Below are positions 32,900-34,704 of a stretch of 34,704 bases of DNA, piece by piece. This DNA comes from Treponema sp. (GTDB lineage: Bacteria; Spirochaetota; Spirochaetia; Treponematales; Breznakiellaceae), in NCBI GenBank assembly GCA_031276815.1, contig JAISMJ010000055.1, positions 1-34,704 of the forward strand, in the 5' to 3' direction. Under the pieces are notes generated by a model. That model did no database searches. It saw only the letters and a list, made by a program, of their open reading frames with translations, and was not told the origin of the DNA. Numbering within the stretch: the stretch's first letter is position 1; each line of letters starts with the position of its first letter. Made by a program: the position numbers and the translations under genes.

Positions 32900-34039
32900 C
32901 TAAAAATTTACCCCCATCCATTTGGCGGTTTCGCTCACGTTTTTGCCGATAAGGCCCAGTTCCACGGCGGCGGTGGTCTCCGCCACAAGGTACTCTTTGC
33001 CCTCAAAGGGGAAGCGGGCCCCCGGCCCCGCTATGTCGGCGATGCCCATGGCGTGGCCGTAGTCCCGGGAGACCATGATCCCCGCGTCAACGCCGGCCTG
33101 GGAAAGGAACAAGGCCCAGAGCAGGGCCCGGGAGTCGCAGTCCCCCCGGCCTTCGGTTACGGCGCTTACCAGGTTCACAAAATCGCTGCCCATGAGGTCC
33201 CGCTCGTAACGGAAGCCCTGGACGTAGGACAGGGCCCCGGCGGCCAGTTCCCGGTCCGAAAGGCCCGGAGAGTCCTCGCCGGCTTTGCCCCCGCCCAACG
33301 CCGCCCCGGCGTTCCATTTCCGTTCCAGTTGGAACAGGGGATCCCTGAGCCGTTCCCAGGAGTCCCGGAGGATCATCCGGTAAAAACGGCGCCAGGCATC
33401 CTGCCACAGGGGGGAGTCTTCAAACTGCCGGAGGACATAGAATTCCCGGTCCACCAGGGCCTGGGCGGCCTCCGCGTCGCCGGCGCCGATGAGGGCCGTA
33501 ACATCGCTGTTGTAAAGCGGGGTTTCCCGGAGTTCCCCCCGGGGCCAGCCGTATTCGGTGACGGGGCCCCAGTAATACCGGTCCCCCGGCGTGGGGGCGA
33601 TGGAATCCAGGGAAGACAAATGGAAGATTTCCTGGCTGTCTTCTCCGGGGCCGTAGGCCAGGGCCAGGAGCAGGTCTTCCCCCCGGTCCAGGCAGAGTCC
33701 CCAGCCCAGGTATGCCGCGCCCCCCATGTTGAACTCCAGGCGGGCCAGGGCCGCGCCGGCGCCCCGGTAGTCAAAGGCCTCAATTTCCCCGCCGTTCCCC
33801 AGCCGGGACAGCTTTTGCCCCAACAGGGCCTCCGCCTTCCCGGGCCCCTTTTCCACGGCGATCTCGAAGACCGAGCCCTGGCCGTTACGGAAGCTAAAGC
33901 GGCGGTCCCGGCCCTCCGTCATCCGGTAGCCGGGGGGAAGATCGAACTGGAAACCGTCCCTGGAGGAGGAATAGGAATCCCCGTGGAGGCCGGAAGCGGC
34001 CAGGAAAAGGGCCAGAATCAGGGAAAATCGTATCATCAT
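32900..34039 (-). CDS. Exported transglutaminase-like protein (379 aa)
   Basis: The likely start is the double ATG at 34039/34036 behind AAAAGGG, giving a signal peptide (MMIRFSLILALFLAASGLHG). A longer frame from 34075 puts polar residues before it. The C-terminal region carries a transglutaminase/cysteine-peptidase triad: C301 in GRGDCDSRALLWALFL, H329 in DYGHAM and E354 in YLVAETTA. The first 200 residues are beta-rich and unrecognised. It would act in the periplasm or on the cell surface; whether it cross-links or cleaves is unknown. The gene is very GC-rich. Confidence 0.75.
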   Translation of the reverse strand: MMIRFSLILALFLAASGLHGDSYSSSRDGFQFDLPPGYRMTEGRDRRFSFRNGQGSVFEIAVEKGPGKAEALLGQKLSRLGNGGEIEAFDYRGAGAALARLEFNMGGAAYLGWGLCLDRGEDLLLALAYGPGEDSQEIFHLSSLDSIAPTPGDRYYWGPVTEYGWPRGELRETPLYNSDVTALIGAGDAEAAQALVDREFYVLRQFEDSPLWQDAWRRFYRMILRDSWERLRDPLFQLERKWNAGAALGGGKAGEDSPGLSDRELAAGALSYVQGFRYERDLMGSDFVNLVSAVTEGRGDCDSRALLWALFLSQAGVDAGIMVSRDYGHAMGIADIAGPGARFPFEGKEYLVAETTAAVELGLIGKNVSETAKWMGVNF

Positions 34040-34099
34040 CCCTTTTATATCGGTATAATCGGGGTTTGTCCGCAAATTCCCGGTCTTAGGATATGCCCC

Positions 34100-34704
34100 G
34101 TGAAGCGTATAGAAGTCCTGTTTGAAAATGAATTTTGCCTGGTCCTGAACAAACCCGCCGGCCTCGCGGTCCAGGGCGGGGAGGGGGTAGGCGCGTCCCT
34201 GGACCGGATTCTACAGGATCAATACCGGCCCCGGCCCCTCCTGGTCCACCGCCTGGACAAGGACACCTCCGGGGTGATCCTCACGGCCAAGGGCCCGGCG
34301 GCGGCGGCCCGGTTTTCCGCGATCTTTGCCGGCGCCGGGGCGGCGCTAAAGCAGTACCTGGCGATCTGCGCCGGGGTCCCCGATCCGGTGGAGGGGGTCA
34401 TCCGCCTGGACCTGGAAATCCGGGGCCGGGGCGGGACCGCGTCCCCGAAAAAATCGGAAACCCGCTACCGGCTGGCGGGGGCTTCGGCGGAGGGAGAATT
34501 TTCCCTCCTGGAACTGGAGTTGGGGACCGGCCGGACCCACCAGATCCGCCGCCACCTGGCCGGCATCGGGCGTCCGGTGCTGGGGGACGACAAGTACGGG
34601 GACTTTGCCCTGAACAAGGCCCTCCGTAAGGCCAGGGGCCTGAAGCGGCTCCTCCTCCACTGTTACCGGCTCCGCATCGGCGGGGAGGAGGCCGGCTTCC
34701 CCGG
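34100..34704 (+). CDS. RluA-family pseudouridine synthase, cut by the window edge
   Basis: From the GTG at 34100 a frame stays open for 201 codons to the end of the window. It shows the RluA/RluC/RluD signature with catalytic Asp: LLVHRLDKDTSGVILTAK (D53). Other landmarks are FCLVLNKPAGLAVQ, ELGTGRTHQIRRHLAGIGRP and VLGDDKYGD. Such enzymes isomerise uridine in rRNA or tRNA. TTAGGA lies 8 nt before the GTG; an ATG at 34093 is in another frame and soon stops. No S4 domain is present at the N terminus. The C terminus is missing. Confidence 0.9.
   Translation, partial: MKRIEVLFENEFCLVLNKPAGLAVQGGEGVGASLDRILQDQYRPRPLLVHRLDKDTSGVILTAKGPAAAARFSAIFAGAGAALKQYLAICAGVPDPVEGVIRLDLEIRGRGGTASPKKSETRYRLAGASAEGEFSLLELELGTGRTHQIRRHLAGIGRPVLGDDKYGDFALNKALRKARGLKRLLLHCYRLRIGGEEAGFP

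Overview
The window looks like the origin-proximal part of a spirochaete chromosome, most likely a gut or termite-gut type Treponema. Three things suggest this. The leftward gene order dnaA-dnaN-recF-DUF721(dciA) is the order at the start of the Treponema pallidum chromosome. The adenylate cyclase, lipoprotein and outer-membrane-protein styles fit treponemes. The pyrFKD cluster and a GH10 glycosidase suit a free-living or gut treponeme better than the reduced T. pallidum. This assignment is inferred from gene content; no database search was possible.

Layout. 1-780: a leftward gene cut by the window edge, with a near-consensus promoter, then about 600 bases of GC-rich sequence without a credible gene. 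805-2537: an AT-rich, two-gene, translationally coupled operon of a Cys-rich SAM methyltransferase-like protein and a DUF1848 protein carrying a Cx3Cx2C radical-SAM-type motif at its C terminus. 2730-4940: a graveyard of broken mobile genes (BspA-like leucine-rich repeat fragment, IS5-type transposase with four in-frame stops, reverse transcriptase C terminus, D12-class Dam methylase C terminus) and a perfect 19-bp hairpin. This block lies where gyrA follows dciA in T. pallidum. 4940-9790: dciA, recF, dnaN and dnaA, all leftward, with two candidate origin intervals on either side of dnaA. 9792-15630: rightward genes for an MscS-type channel, a membrane class III adenylate cyclase and two exported barrel-like proteins.

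15642-24669 is the most remarkable part. Ten tandem 21-bp hairpin-forming repeats lead into overlapping palindromes and then a 410-residue protein with TWO TetR DNA-binding domains. That gene is interrupted near its end by a run of 15 G (a phase-variation candidate). A different perfect palindrome follows, then TolC-type, periplasmic adaptor and RND pump genes, a PII-like transporter-associated protein and a GH10 xylanase-like protein without a signal peptide. The genes read as one regulated export operon.

25038-30719 is a leftward operon: a lipoprotein with an HExxH site, pyrF, pyrK, pyrD and a membrane protein with a GGDEF-like but apparently catalytically dead domain. 30763-31335 is an unknown protein. 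31473-31825 is a VapBC module whose toxin gene is cut after about 52 codons. At that point base composition changes abruptly to very GC-rich sequence, with a dense cluster of perfect inverted repeats. An HTH-EIIA(Ntr-like) regulator, an exported transglutaminase-like protein and a partial RluA-type pseudouridine synthase follow. The junction is either a real rearrangement or insertion, or an assembly chimera.

Several genes here (mscS, the cyclase, the HExxH lipoprotein, the HTH-EIIA gene) have a promoter -10 element so close to the ATG that their mRNAs would be leaderless or nearly so, and they lack a Shine-Dalgarno sequence.
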